64,000 bases of DNA, from the NCBI GenBank assembly GCA_036426205.1, contig CM071567.1:295940204-296004203 (forward strand), read 5' to 3'. The DNA comes from Ascaphus truei (lineage: Eukaryota > Chordata > Amphibia > Anura > Ascaphidae). Every line of letters starts with the position of its first letter. Position 1 is the stretch's first letter. A program made the position numbers and the translations under genes. Under the pieces are notes generated by a model. The model did not search any database, was not told where the DNA came from, and worked only from the letters and a program-made list of their open reading frames with translations. Positions 1-11,719 of the stretch are shown here, one piece after another.

Positions 1-120
1 GTGGTGTATGTATGTATGTATGTCTTTATTTATATAACAACATCCATGTACATAGTACTTCACATGTGACATAATAATACTGTACAACACAATGTAGATA
101 CAAGTCTGGAAGGAATGCTT
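1..120 (-). repeat. CR1/L2-type LINE 3' tail fragment with (GTAT)n
   Basis: A short (GTAT)n run is followed by 'tctttatttatata' and a degenerate copy of the sequence seen at 690 and 51830. Read on the minus strand, that sequence is the 3' tail of the LINE at 51820-53010. It is only a tail and has no coding capacity. Confidence 0.5.
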
Positions 121-679
121 TGCACTGTGGTTATACAAATGGAAATGAGAAAACAGTAAACTTCAACAAATTAGATTTTATTTTCCGTTTCTCCAACAGA
201 CACAGCTAAAGCAGAATGATTATCCAACAGTATAGACTATATCTGGCTTTCAGCCAACAACCTCTCATCAAGTAGCACCAACTTGATACTTTCTGGCAAA
301 CTGCTGCATAAAGATGAAAAATGTGCTATAGAAGTGTTGGAAACAAAATTACCTATCACAACATTCTGACCTACCTAATCAACCTCACTAATACTGCTGT
401 TATTTGACACTATGCAACAAATAGTTGTAACTGGATATATTGCAACATGCGCAGCGTCTATACACAGTATGATCCTGGGTTGGACAATTTTATCTCACTG
501 TATTATATGAGCAGCTTCTTTAATCCTCTCCTTTTTTTATTGTTTGCTTTAATAATAAGCATACATTTGAATTATGTTCATATTACTTACCTCGTATGGG
601 ATTTGTTGTTGTATTCTATCAATTTTCAGACCAAGAATTATTGCAACCAATATATTTTTTTATTGTAAACATCATACAG
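121..679. other. AT-rich DNA, nothing recognised
   Basis: No repeat boundaries, RNA gene or convincing coding frame are seen. The 73-codon open frame at 447-668 is rich in Leu, Phe and Tyr, as expected from AT-rich noncoding DNA. Confidence 0.5.
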
Positions 680-800
680 TATTGTATTGTATGTCTTTAT
701 TTATATAGCGCCATTAATGTACATAACGCTTCACAGTAGTAATACACATGGTAATCAAATAAATAACAGATAATATAAGTAGGTGTAAGAGCCTCCACCC
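680..800 (-). repeat. CR1/L2-type LINE 3' tail fragment
   Basis: 'tattgtatgtctttattt' is followed by 'atatagcgccattaatgtac' and 'agtagtaatacac', closely matching 51820-51905. On the minus strand this is the LINE 3' end (...GGCGCTATATAAATAAAGAC). The body of the LINE is missing. Confidence 0.65.
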
Positions 801-1616
801 CATCTGACATTGAGAAACTTGGGGCTAAATAATAGATATAGCAATAACATTATAGGTTTAGTGGCCCACTATTTCAACAACCACTTCGTACAGTTGTGGA
901 AGAACGTAGGGGGGGAAATATTCCCCCATATTTTTCCACCCTCAACAAATGTAAATGGTAGCATGTAAACAGAAAGCATTTTTCCCAATTTGCCATTCAA
1001 CATTAGGGGCCCTATTGTTTGAGCAATGGTATTTGTGCACCATATCAAATGATTTGTGAATCATGCTTGAGCCCTTCTCAGAGTTTTAACTTCTTTGCCA
1101 TTATGAGTGGTCATATGCCCTATAAGTACAGGGCTATCCAGTTGAGTCCCTTTCTCCCACACCTCAAAATAGTATGGCAAAAAAAACAGGTGACTGCAGA
1201 GTTGCCAGCAACAGGTCGTTTTTTCCCCGGACAACCTGTTAAATCTTGGTGCCCTGTTTGTCCTCCAGAGCAAAATTACAACTACTTTTAGGGAGATAGA
1301 GGGACAGATATTAATACAGCTGCTGAGATAGGCATTGAGGAAAATGATGATGTTGATTAAACCTCCTTTTCAGTTTTATATCTCTTCAGCCTCATTGAGG
1401 GGCAGTGATTGTATGCACAGCGTACACTGTAGAAGACACTGAGACTGCAGCCTTTGGATTAGAAGGCTGCTGGAGCTCAAATACAACTGCTGATTTTTTT
1501 AAGTAGAAGAATGTTTTCATTGTCTTTTCTCAAGGGTCCCACTTCCTTTCCAGCCACTACCATAGCCTCCCCAGTAACCAGCTGAATCCTCTTTCTGTAT
1601 TTAAAGGTGTACAGAT
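801..1616. other. No gene recognised
   Basis: Mixed-composition DNA without a supported gene. Two open frames on opposite strands at 1019-1291 overlap each other and show no recognisable domain. A run of G followed by 'aaatattcccccatattt' near 905 is locally palindromic. Confidence 0.45.
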
Positions 1617-1860
1617 GCAGTCAGGTTTATTGTCACCCTGCTCAACGCTTGAGGTGGGTAAACTGCAGACCAAGTGTAGGCTGATTACAGCCAAGAGTAG
1701 CGCAGGGGAATTTCACATCAGGATAAACTAATCAGGGGTCCCTGCTTCTGAATGGGACTCCCACTATGTTAATCCTACTGTTCTGCCACAGTCTGTAAGA
1801 GCTAAGCCGTGAGAGCAGACAGAAGCCATCCCTCACTCTGCACACCTCTAACTTACTACC
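1617..1860. repeat. Foldback-family repeat, half copy
   Basis: This stretch shares blocks with 25250-25480: 'ggtaaactgcagaccaa', 'ggtccctgcttctgaatg' and 'cactatgttaatcctac', and a related block is found at 33215. The two blocks flanking 'cttctgaat' form an imperfect hairpin. It belongs to the foldback family described at 33205-33828. Confidence 0.55.
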
Positions 1861-2062
1861 GCTAAGGTAATTAAGGGGTTACTGGTGTTTTAATGAGGTG
1901 GGTGAGATGTATACTGTGGTTGCCCATGCGTGGGTGGTTTGGCTTCCTGGGAAGGTTGCAAGAGAGGTTATCCCCTAATTACCTTAACGGTAATCACCAA
2001 GGTTAACCCACCCCGCTACCCAACCGGCAGGCCTAACCACCCATCCTGGGGAAATTATCCCA
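1861..2062. repeat. Palindromic 'TTAAGGGGTTA' repeat
   Basis: 'aaggtaattaaggggtta' on the left is mirrored by 'tatcccctaattaccttaa' about 110 bp to the right. Related palindromic pieces occur near 25790, 53490, 54560 and 55780. It is probably a small nonautonomous repeat. No coding potential. Confidence 0.5.
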
Positions 2063-2221
2063 TCTCCATCCCCTACCCCAATAATAACACACACAAATAG
2101 CTAATACTGTAACTCTTTTGCTCATTTGTGATGCCAAAAACAAAACATACACACTTAAATAAAATAAACATTGCAATACAATGCAAAAAAACCCCTAACC
2201 AATACACCTATTTATTATGAC

Positions 2222-2650
2222 TGTGGTTTGATTACCTATGCACTCAACGGGGAGCACAGATTGCCAAAATTGCTTCCTCAGCGATCACCAAATCTGGCGA
2301 AACGCGTTTGATGTGGGTACCTTTCTGATTTTCTGGAGCCACCATACCTTTGGGAACTGCGGATCACTCAATCAGCATTGTCAGCCAGCAGAGAGGTCGG
2401 CGCATGTGCGGTGCGCAGGAACGGACGAGGAGACAACAGACTGTGCACAAGTCTAGGTAAGCCCCTTTCTCCCGTGGACACAAGCTGACTGGCAGAAGCT
2501 GGAAAATGGGTGACTGCAGAGCACCTCCATATAGAGCTACCATACAAGGACACTTGCCGCAACAGAAACCACCACAATTCATGTGGTTGGCCGTTTGTAT
2601 GTGTATATATCACATCTTTTAACAATTTTTTTCAATAAAACAGTATTATG
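2222..2650 (+). repeat. Short noncoding repeat with a hammerhead-like core
   Basis: A roughly 0.4-kb unit contains 'ggcgaaacgcgtttgatg' near its 5' side and 'ttcaataaaac' near its end. This layout resembles the repeat at 32700-32905. No protein is encoded. It may be a remnant of a PLE 3' region or an independent ribozyme-bearing retroelement; the sequence does not decide between them. Confidence 0.4.
2273..2312 (+). ncRNA. Degenerate hammerhead ribozyme fossil
   Basis: GAAACGCGTT is preserved, giving the GAA core plus the ACGCGT stem III seen in the better copies. The CUGANGA core is replaced by 'ctcagcga', stem II is reduced to CCA/TGG, and I find no stem I. It is called only by similarity to the intact copies and is very unlikely to be active. 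Confidence 0.3.
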
Positions 2651-3935
2651 CTATGTCTCTCTCCACTTTTTAAGGCAACAGCAGAAAGAACATAGAGGAG
2701 CACACACTACGGGAACAACACACAGGCAAGTGTTAAGTTCTCTACTTCTCTATAGATAAAATTTGATTGTTGACGCCTATTATACCACTTGTTTGTGGTG
2801 TGTTCTTTGTTTTACATATACGGAAGAAAAAGAGCAATAAGACCACGCGCTGGAAGACAACTTTATTTTTCGTAGATAGAGAGAGGTAGGCGGCCATTAG
2901 GGAGGCGCCCATGCGGTCCTCATAGGGAAAGTGTGGACTACAGTTCCCAGCAGGGTCTGGGGACTGCACTTTCACCCAGATCACATGCAGCCAGACAGCC
3001 ACTGAGGCTTACAGATTCTCATGCTGCATTTGGATACATTGTGGTGTGCAGAGTCACGAAGCTGAAAGTGAAGCACATGAGTTAGTTGGAGCTGGGAGAA
3101 GGGAGGGGGAGGTAGTGTGTAGGGAGCAAGTGGCTTTTTACATTAGGCCAGGTTACCCCCAGGCCCCAGCTAGGCCCAACTCACCAGTAGATGTGTAGCG
3201 GCTGTGTAGGGAAGGCCCTAAGGTAGGGACTTTACCCTTTTAGCAGTAGCTTAGTCAGTGAGACAGACGCTGCTGTGTGCGTTGACAAGGAGAGAGCAGG
3301 GTGACAGGTATGTCTGGGATCAGACCTGCATCACTCAAGATAGAGACAATCTGAGTGGTGAGATTATCTGGATTGGGAGAGGACGCCATTGCTACGGATT
3401 CAGTGTTGGACACAGACGGGTCCTTTTCTGTTGTTTCTGTACCCAGGTGCAGGAGCCCCGGGCAGGTATTTCTACAAGTGCACCAACTTTAACCTATTGT
3501 ACATACCGGTTTCCTTACAGGTGCTGATCACGCCTAGTGGGTGGGTTGCTGGACTATTGGGACACTTTGGTATAGTGGTGGGGTTTGTGGCGCAGTGGGG
3601 CCAGGTTAAGGGTGACACGGCTGTGTTGCTATTATGTGATGTTATTGTTTTGCCCATATAGTAAACAGTTACATATATACTCCATTGTATGTGTTTCCTA
3701 TTTGTGGTTCCTCTGTCAGGGGTCATTCTATACACCTGGAATCCCTTCACAGGTGGAGGCGCTGTAAGTATACGTTTCAGGATACACCCCAGGCTCCCAG
3801 TGGCGGAGGTTCAGGCCTCCTGTGAACCTAACAAGTATTGCACCCCACTGGTAACAGATGTAGATTTCCCCACATGGTCCCTATCTGCGATGGGGGGGGG
3901 GGAGGATACCCGTTACATGTAGAAATTCAAAACTT
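2651..3935. other. No gene recognised
   Basis: Moderately GC-rich stretch with several overlapping short open frames on both strands (3258-3922). None has a domain I can recognise and they contradict each other in frame. A G-run is present near 3892. It is probably an unrecognised interspersed repeat. Confidence 0.4.
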
Positions 3936-5755
3936 TGTCAGTTATAGGTAGAGATGCGCAAACTTTGTACTTGCTGTAAATTTGTGAAACAGAAAAAAAA
4001 TGCTATTTTTCTGAACTTTTAAATATCTAACATTTAAAAAAATTGGCAGATAGATGGAGAGTACCTTTTGACTTTTATATCTCCCAAAATACTTATCTGT
4101 TAAACATGTGGAGAGATACCTTTAAAAACATACTTGACATACTTGGGGGCTTATTTTATACCCGCCCAATTCGCCGACCAGGCAATATCAGCCGAAATTC
4201 CACATTTACTGAAATGGGGAAATCCGGTTGAAAATAGCCCAACAGATCGCTTTGGCATATATAGAATAAACCCTTTAGTCTTTCTTTCTCTCTCTCTTCG
4301 CAACCCACATTTCAGTTAATTTTCTTCTCTTGCACAATTTGACTATTTCTTTTATTTTTATTAAACTTTGCCTTGACTTCTACATTTTCTAACTTTCTCG
4401 AAAGTTTGAGCAAAACATACTGTACATAGGTGATAGGGAATTTTGGCAAGTCTGCACATTTGCACTGATACTGTCGGTGCAGTACTCGGCTAATCCACAT
4501 CAGTCCAAACCAATATTGCTCGTTTCTGCTCTGCCTCTGACGTTAGAGGGATATTCTCAATCCACAAATATGTTATGTTATGTTATCCAAGGAGTGACCA
4601 TAAGCAAACTAAAATGTATAAATAAACATGATAAAAATAGTAAAGAAACCAGTATAGGGGATGACCGGTTTAATTTTTTTTTTTTTAAATGCATTCCCAG
4701 GCAGAACGTATCGCTTGGTAAAATATACTGTATTACCAATGTCTCATGTCTGAATTATTTTACGTTTAAGAATATATACTACAGTGTGGATGTTTTCCTG
4801 CAATGTGGTTCTGGGTGTTTTGACATGTCAGGGATAGTATGCTAATTTTGCATTAAAGCAGTAGTACAACGGCTTCATTTTTTTAACTTACCTGAACTGG
4901 GAGTAGGTGTCCCTTGACCACTGGGGAACCCTTAACTCCCAGGATAGCAGCACAAGGAAAGTATGCTTGTAGTAACAAAATGAGTGTGACATCATGGTTT
5001 GCTCCAGTGGCCAACAAGCAGTTGCAACGTTATCGTGAGATTTTGCAACTTTCAATTGGTGACTGCGCGGTCATGTGTTTGTAAATTTGTCACAGTTACT
5101 ATAACAATTATAAAGTCTATTTTACCAGCAGGAAAGTGCAGGTAATGGAAAACATTTTATTTGGGGTGGGGAGAGGGGGTTTCCTGCTTTAAGATGTTGA
5201 AACTTTAAGCATGTCCAATGTAGTCTTGTTAATTTGAGGCCTGTAATGGCCAAACAAAGTATGTAATCTTATGCATATCTGCTATCCGTAAACTCTCGGG
5301 ACCCAGGGAAGTTTTAAGAAGCATGGGACACAATTAAGAAAAAACATGCACGTGTCATTAAAAAATTGCATCAGAACAGGTTCTGTATTCCCAAAAAAAC
5401 AACAAAATATTGTAATTATTTTAAAGGTAAAATAATATAAATGTAATTGACTTTTATATGTTCCACGTTTGAATTCACACGCGTTGTTTCTGCACTGCAA
5501 GTAAGATGTAATTTATTTTTGCAGGATGATGAAAATAAAATAGTAAACAAACACTGGATTGTGGTAATCTGTAATCCTGTAGCAAAACAGATTAAAAAAT
5601 AATACTGACATTTTAAATTTTGCAACAACATATTTTGATGTGTTTATCATTCAATTCTTGAAATGGAAGATTTGCATGGGAAATTCCTTGGCCTTTCTTC
5701 ACCTCACCGCTTCACTTAAATGAACACCTCCTTAAGTGATAATAGTATCTTCAAA
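3936..5755. other. AT-rich DNA, nothing recognised
   Basis: AT-rich with a T-run at about 4675-4686. The 122-codon frame at 4477-4845 is low complexity and Lys/Asn/Phe rich, with no recognisable domain. No repeat boundaries were identified. Confidence 0.45.
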
Positions 5756-5760
5756 GCTCA

Positions 5761-6140
5761 CTAAGGCCAGGTCACCAGTGGCCGCTGTGGTGCGTGCTAC
5801 GGCGTGTGCACACAAGTAACAGCCCTCTATGGGGCAGGCCCCATTCGGTGTGTGTTTGCGGGTACAAGCCGTGATGTGCATCCTCCTTGGCCAAAAGACA
5901 AGATTTTTGTCTTTTGGAGCGGCGGCCGAGCATTGGCCACATCACGGCGGAGGTTCAGTCAATGTGGGTGAACAAGCCACGTGACGTCATGGCCATGCCC
6001 CCGCCTCACCCGCCACCTGGAATCTCCTGCTCTCCACTCCAAGCACAGCCGCAGACCACAGGTTGTGGCTGAAAAGGGCGCATGCGCTGCCAGACGCTCC
6101 GGTGCACGTGCCGCCGTGACCACTGGGTCAGTAGCCTAAT
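5761..6140. repeat. GC-rich element with imperfect terminal inverted repeats
   Basis: The left end 'taaggccaggtcaccagtgg' is imperfectly mirrored by 'ccactgggtcagtagcctaa' at about 6121-6140. The interior is CpG-rich against an AT-rich background. Similar GC-rich blocks, also opening with a 'taaggcc'-like start, lie at 27526 and 29830. This suggests a nonautonomous DNA transposon; a target duplication was not resolved. Confidence 0.4.
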
Positions 6141-8085
6141 GCCGTGGTAAGGGCTGTTTTCAGCCCTTGCACTTCAGAGAAAAATGCTAATAGGATAAAC
6201 AAATGATATTTTATTAGCATATCTCCCAGGTATCTGTGGTGTGCTCCTTTTTGTGCACAGGTGCCTGTCTCTCCACATGCTGTTTCAAGGTTGGTGTGAG
6301 GGGATATACAGTTCATATTGCTCTCTCATAACACAAGGCAGTGCTAACTTAACATGGGGTTAAGCCTATTCTAATTACTGTAGATAACTAATGGCTGTCG
6401 TTTTTGCATATAATTAGCTTTGTGAATTCATGTTAACCTCAGGGAAAATAAAGTCCGTTACAGATTTTGATAACATGACGTTATGAGCCCTGACTTAATG
6501 GAACTTTGTGGCTCTGGGCCAAAGTGTTCCTACAGTATACTGAAATACTACTTAAGGGATTTGTTGATTTTTTTCAACTGCCTTCCAATGAGATTGCGCC
6601 TAGGAATAATACTCTTGCAAAGAAAAATAACAATACTATACATACCTGCGAGTAAAACAACCTTTTGAAGTGTCCGGCATCCGCAGAGATGAAACTGCAT
6701 TTCTATTGGGTAAGAATAAAAAAATTTACTTTCTTCTCCTTGCATACCACACATCTTCAGAAGCCTTAGACCTGTAATGGTAAAAAAAATAATTACATGA
6801 CACTTGAAATATCATTTCTCTGAAAGCTGATCTAATAGTCACATTGACCAATGCATACATCTATATTTTACATGGTAAAGACATCAATAATACTGACAGA
6901 AGCATACATTGTTTCTGCACACAGTATATAATTCAAGCATGATTTAGGTATGCAAGTGTGTTTGTTGTTATAACAAGTAAATAGATCATCTCTAGAAAAA
7001 ATGTGGTTCTAAATGCAAATCAACTTTAATGTTTAAATATCACAGGCTATTTTCTCCAAGCCTAGTTGCTATAACTAGTAATTATAAAAATTGCTTGCCT
7101 TGGGCTTCTGGCTTAGCCAATGATAAACTTATCCCTTTATTGGATCTGTCAGACTGAGTTAATTATCTTTATGATAATAGATGTGTCTTATCTCAAACAA
7201 AATAAATACCCCTATAATTAGTTTTTTGGTTAGAATTTTAATTTATTTATAAAGACTGTTCATCCTGCTTCTTTTTCATTTAGCAACAAAGTTGAAATGT
7301 AACAGTCCTACTATTTTTTTTATATAGAAATATACAATAAAAACATATTAAACATTCCTATTTAGGATAATCGATCAAATTAAAGAACCCTCTTCATATC
7401 TGACAATATGCAGGAAAAGTAAACTGAATCGGATTAGACCCCACTGATCCCAGTGACCATTAGTGAAACTGTGGGTAGCCTAATTTTGTACAACTAGACA
7501 TGCCAACCCTAGAAGAAATAATTGCATAGGCAAAGGAACAACAGCTCCTTTTATCATGTTAACTAAATACATGTACCATTACAAAAATTGCAGTTGTTTG
7601 AAAAAGATCAAAACATGTAACTAAGTATTTTCAAAATGGTATGGGTACCATATACTGCAACTGTAAGGAGTGCGGAAGCTTTTATTCCACAAATTGTCTA
7701 ATAATTTATTAAAAACAATATGTCATACCAATGAATCTACATTCCATCTCTAAATTTGGCACCTATTAATTTCTTTAATTAAATCCTACAGACACTGATA
7801 CTGTTATTTATTATTAGGCTAGGGGTAATATACATTGTCAAAATAAAGAAAATATTGAATGTTAATTTAACATAGAAATAACCAATATTATTTCTTATTT
7901 AAGATGGTATTCACTAGTTAAAAAGTAGATGAGTTGAAAACTTCTAATGCCACCCTCCTGCAAGGTCTAAGCACCCACCCTGGGGCAACTACATGCTTCA
8001 CCCACCCCCCGTACCAACAACTATGCAGTGTCTGCTATTTAACTTTTTCATTACCATAGCGTAAGGGAACTGGCTGCAATTTTTT
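6141..8085. other. AT-rich DNA, nothing recognised
   Basis: Long AT-rich stretch with poly-T and poly-A tracts. No open frame with a recognisable domain, no tRNA-like boxes and no clear repeat ends were seen. Confidence 0.45.
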
Positions 8086-8091
8086 TTTTAT

Positions 8092-8246
8092 TGCACAGGA
8101 TTGACACCTGAGGCCGGCAGAGTCCTGCGAAGACCTGCAGGGACTCCCGTAGACCGTTGAAGACCCCTGGAGACCCCTTGGGGACCCCCGGGGTCTCCGT
8201 CAGTCTCCAGGGGGTCCCTGCCGGCCTCTGGTATCAATCCTGTGCA
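8092..8246. repeat. Small GC-rich inverted-repeat element
   Basis: The first 29 bases (8092-8120, TGCACAGGATTGA...) are the reverse complement of 8218-8246 with two mismatches. The interior is a run of GACCCC/GGGGTC-like imperfect repeats that can itself fold. About 155 bp, noncoding, MITE-like. Confidence 0.65.
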
Positions 8247-8535
8247 GTAAAAAGAAAAGGCTTTGATGCATCTTGCAATATCTTTAGCACCAGTCTTTGC
8301 TGATGGCACAATATTCAACATGTTAAAGTTCGATAAGCTTATCACTGTTTAGTGAATAGCATATATAATGGCAAAAAAAGTGATTTTTGCCCTTTTCTGG
8401 CTTGTCGGGCGATTTTTTTTCCCTCAGTGTTAAAGTCGTTAAAAAGCCATTATAGCACGATACTGCACTGTCATCACTGCTTTGTGAATAGCAGAGCAGA
8501 CAGTATTGCACTATAAGGGCATTTAACGTGCATAC

Positions 8536-8816
8536 AGGGGGTCATGCACTAAGCAGTGATAAGTGCTTTTAAGTGAGATAAAAAGCCATTATAGCGTGAT
8601 ATTGCCTGCTGTGAGATTCACAAAACAGTGATAAATGCTTTTAAGTGGGAAAAAATGCCATTATAGCATGATACTGCAGTGTTATCACTGCTTTGTGAAT
8701 CTCACAACAGGCAGTATCACGCTATAAAGGCATGTATCTCACTTAAAAGCACTTATCACTGCTTTGTGCATAGCACCCAGAAAACCCACTTATCACTGCT
8801 TAGTGCATGACCCCCT
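8536..8816. mobile_element. MITE with perfect 30-bp terminal inverted repeats
   Basis: 8536-8565 (AGGGGGTCATGCAC...AAGTG) is the exact reverse complement of 8787-8816. Several internal blocks ('cagtgataagtgctttta' and 'gccattatagc' types) also recur in both orientations, so the whole unit folds on itself. Related blocks flank it at 8320-8520 and 8817-8850, so it may sit inside an older relative. Noncoding; superfamily not assigned because the target duplication is unclear. Confidence 0.7.
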
Positions 8817-8849
8817 AAGTCACTTATCCCTGTTTAGTGGATCGGCACC

Positions 8850-9405
8850 TAACTCTTTGCTACTGTATGTGCTGTAAGGTTATTATTTATGTAAAGTGCT
8901 AGCAAATGTTAATGGTTAACATGGATATGATTACAATGTAAGAAATGTAATATACTATGCCTCGATCACTGCACACATTGTTAATTACTACCACTGAGAA
9001 CAAATGAGTCATAGGCCATATAAAACAATGAACAATCACATTTATCAGTTTCATACATGAATTAAGCTATTTTGCCCATAAGCCTCATGTGGCTTAATTA
9101 TATATTAAATTGCATATGATAGACAACTTATTTTGAAACTCTAAAGTAACAGATTGAATCCACATTAAAAGACAAGAAGACTTAATTATGTGGTCATATA
9201 TATAAGAAACACAAATATATAGAAATATTGTTAATGTGTAGACAAATTAATTAATATTGGAGTACTGGAAAGGCTAGCAGCACATTGTATTTATATGTAT
9301 CGCTAGCCCATTTTTAAATAAAGGATTTAATTAAAAAATGAAATGCAATTGTAATAAGTCATAGTGGTTAATAGTGAATTCCATTTATGATTTTTTGCAG
9401 CACAA
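8850..9405. other. AT-rich DNA, nothing recognised
   Basis: Very AT-rich, with no repeat boundary or coding signal. Confidence 0.45.
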
Positions 9406-9409
9406 AGTA

Positions 9410-9639
9410 CAGCTCAACCCCGTTAAAACGCGATCCTTTACAACGCGAATCCGCTTATAACGCGATGCAAGCGTGGCTCCCAATTTTCATATTTATGAAT
9501 ACTTTACAACACGATTATTGGTATCTTAAAAACTTTATTGTACAATGCATACAATTGTACATTATTTCTAACGCGATCCGCTTATTACACGATGTGATTC
9601 TTTGGACCCCAAGCACAGCGTTATAAGGGGGTTGAGCTG
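9410..9639. mobile_element. Tigger/pogo-like MITE (TA target duplication)
   Basis: The element opens with CAGCTCAACCCCGTTA and ends with TAAGGGGGTTGAGCTG, with 'aacgcga' motifs repeated just inside both ends. It is flanked by TA at 9408-9409 and 9640-9641. The terminal repeat style and TA duplication are those of Tc1/mariner-superfamily Tigger (pogo) elements. At 230 bp it has no transposase and would need one supplied in trans. Confidence 0.7.
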
Positions 9640-9649
9640 TATATAATTG

Positions 9650-10303
9650 TAACATTTGTGTATTTGATCAAATTTAAACCTTTCTAAAGCCACTGATTGT
9701 GTTACATGTTTAGGTAACCTGACTTTTACTGGAAGAGTGACTTTTTGATCTTTTGAACTTCAGTGTTAGATTTTCCTTAATTCATTAATATATTCTATTT
9801 TTCTTCACAGATTCCTTCAGCAATGGCAAGTTTGGACTGTTATATATTGCTTTCTCTAATATTAGGAATGTTTGAGTTTGTCGAGTAAATATTTTTGCTA
9901 TCATGCATGTTTTTGCTGTGAACATACATTTATTTAGCATACAGTACAGTACTTACTCTACCTACCGACGAGGGCAATGGACATCCTCAATCCTCTGAAT
10001 GAGGGCAAGGGATGAAGATACACCCCCCCCCCCTGCCAAAATACCTGCTTTCAAGCAGTGTGCCTCCACACCCTCGCCCAACTCATATGGGAGCCAAGAA
10101 GAGGGAGGCAAGCAACTTGGTCGGCCACCACATACCCCATACCACACACTGGCAACAGGACCCTTACACATACACACATGGCCTAGGGCAACAAGACAAA
10201 CAGTTCTCCTAAAACAGAGACGATAGATAAAAGGAGATGAGTGATTGCTTAAAATAGGCAATAGTTTTGAATACATATATTAGGTGATAGTTGGTGGCCC
10301 TAG
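9650..10303. other. No gene recognised
   Basis: A C-run lies at about 10022-10032. The overlapping frames on both strands at 9962-10276 are artefacts of this Pro/His-rich composition, with no domain visible. Confidence 0.4.
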
Positions 10304-10436
10304 TCTTTACCCAAACAAGTAATATCTACAGATGCAGCCACGAGTATCCGAACACTTTCCTGGGTAAAAACTAAGGCATCTCACAGTAAATGACTCAACA
10401 TTTCTGTGAGATTACTAATGGCCCATCGGGTCAACA
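10304..10436 (-). repeat. Repeat flank of the PLE cluster (inverted partner of 21945-22065)
   Basis: Read on the minus strand this stretch gives 'cccgatgggccattag', 'ctcacagaaatgttg' and 'ggctgcatct' in the same order as 21945-22065 on the plus strand. The PLE cluster therefore lies between inverted copies of one repeat. Confidence 0.6.
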
Positions 10437-11233
10437 ATGTGAAACCCAGTGACTTGGAACGGCGCTATAACAACAATTTATGTGAAAAAAATAAATGAAA
10501 AAATAAGGATAAATTATAAGGTGTTGCTGAAATATTCTCAACCTTCCAGGGAATATGCACTGATTCCCTTACAAGTAGTTAGGATCCAGGGCAGGAAGGG
10601 AGCGATGTCATCAGGAACACCCAGAAAAAAACACATAAAATATCATAGTGCAGTGGGTTAAATAAAACGTGATTGTCAATAAGATAACTTGGCTCTTATA
10701 GATGACCTACTTACAACAAGTAAGGTAAAAAACAGCAAGTGGTTTAAAGATGGTTCTTGGAAACTTCAGCTTGCAGTGGCAGGTGGGTATGACCGCAGCA
10801 CGCAACAGTGAACACTGATAACAGGCTGGATGGTATATTCACGAAGACCTCAACTCCCAGTCAGATACACGCAATCATGCAGGAATAGAGGGAAACCATA
10901 GTGTTGACCAGATAACACCAAACTTTATAGACAAAAAGTATAAGACATGTACTCACAATGTGATATACTAACAAGATCACATAAGGTTTTACTTGAGGCA
11001 GTAGGTATGGTGAATCGGCAGATGGAAACTCCAGTCCCTTCAGTATCCCTCCTCGAGGGTGCCCCCTCGTCCGGTCGCGGATGGAGAGCGTCTGTCGTCA
11101 CGTCCGGGCCTTGGGGTGATGACTTCCGGTTGGAGCGGATAAGTGAAGGGATGATGGGATCGCCGTACCGACACTGTGCCTCCGGGGATGGAACAGCTAG
11201 CCAGACTGCAATTCAGCTGTGCTGCTACTCTGC

Positions 11234-11289
11234 TAATTCGGCTCAACGCGTTTCGCTGTGTACCACAGCTTCCTCAGGAGCAATAATTA
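11234..11289 (-). ncRNA. Type I hammerhead ribozyme in PLE copy 1 3' region
   Basis: Read on the minus strand: outer stem I TAATT/AATTA, internal loop, inner stem I GCTC/GAGC, core CTGAGGA (position 7 of CUGANGA is variable), perfect 6-bp stem II GCTGTG/CACAGC with loop GTA, core GAA, and a minimal stem III ACGCGT followed by T as the cleavage-site base. Cleavage would fall between 11245 and 11244. All conserved core bases are present. Hammerheads with very short stem III are established in PLE pseudo-LTRs. ACGCGT is self-complementary, so pairing between two ribozymes is possible. Confidence 0.85.
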
Positions 11290-11719
11290 CGTCCCCAGTG
11301 GGTTGTTGTTTAAATAGTATACACAATTAGGTGAACAATTAGAAACACTCAAAAAATTAAATAATTAATTACACACAGGTTCACCCCATAAAGGGTACAT
11401 AATCTCTTTGGTCCAAAAATACGGCGCATAAAATATATTACATAAATTTATTTATTTATTAACTCCAGAAAAATGTATATTAAAAATATGATATTATAAA
11501 AATATTCATTTTGTAAAACTCAGTTGATGAGGGGGTATCGGCGAAGAGAGATAGGGGAAGGAAGGGAGAGAGAGAAAACATTAATTAGTAAAGGGGATAT
11601 GAGTCAAAAATAACAGACTTGGAACAGCATATAATACTTAAAATGTATAAAATTTATAAATATATAAAATATTAGTATAAAGCTGATATATGTATAGACA
11701 AAAAGTGCAATCACAGTGA

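Noticed and set aside
4477..4845. 122-codon plus-strand frame
   Set aside because: AT-rich composition, no domain, no context; expected by chance in this length of DNA.
10940..11706. Segment absent from PLE copy 2 as a retained intron
   Set aside because: The removed piece cannot be framed with GT...AG on the minus strand in any register of the 14-bp repeats; recombination or template slippage between direct repeats explains it better.
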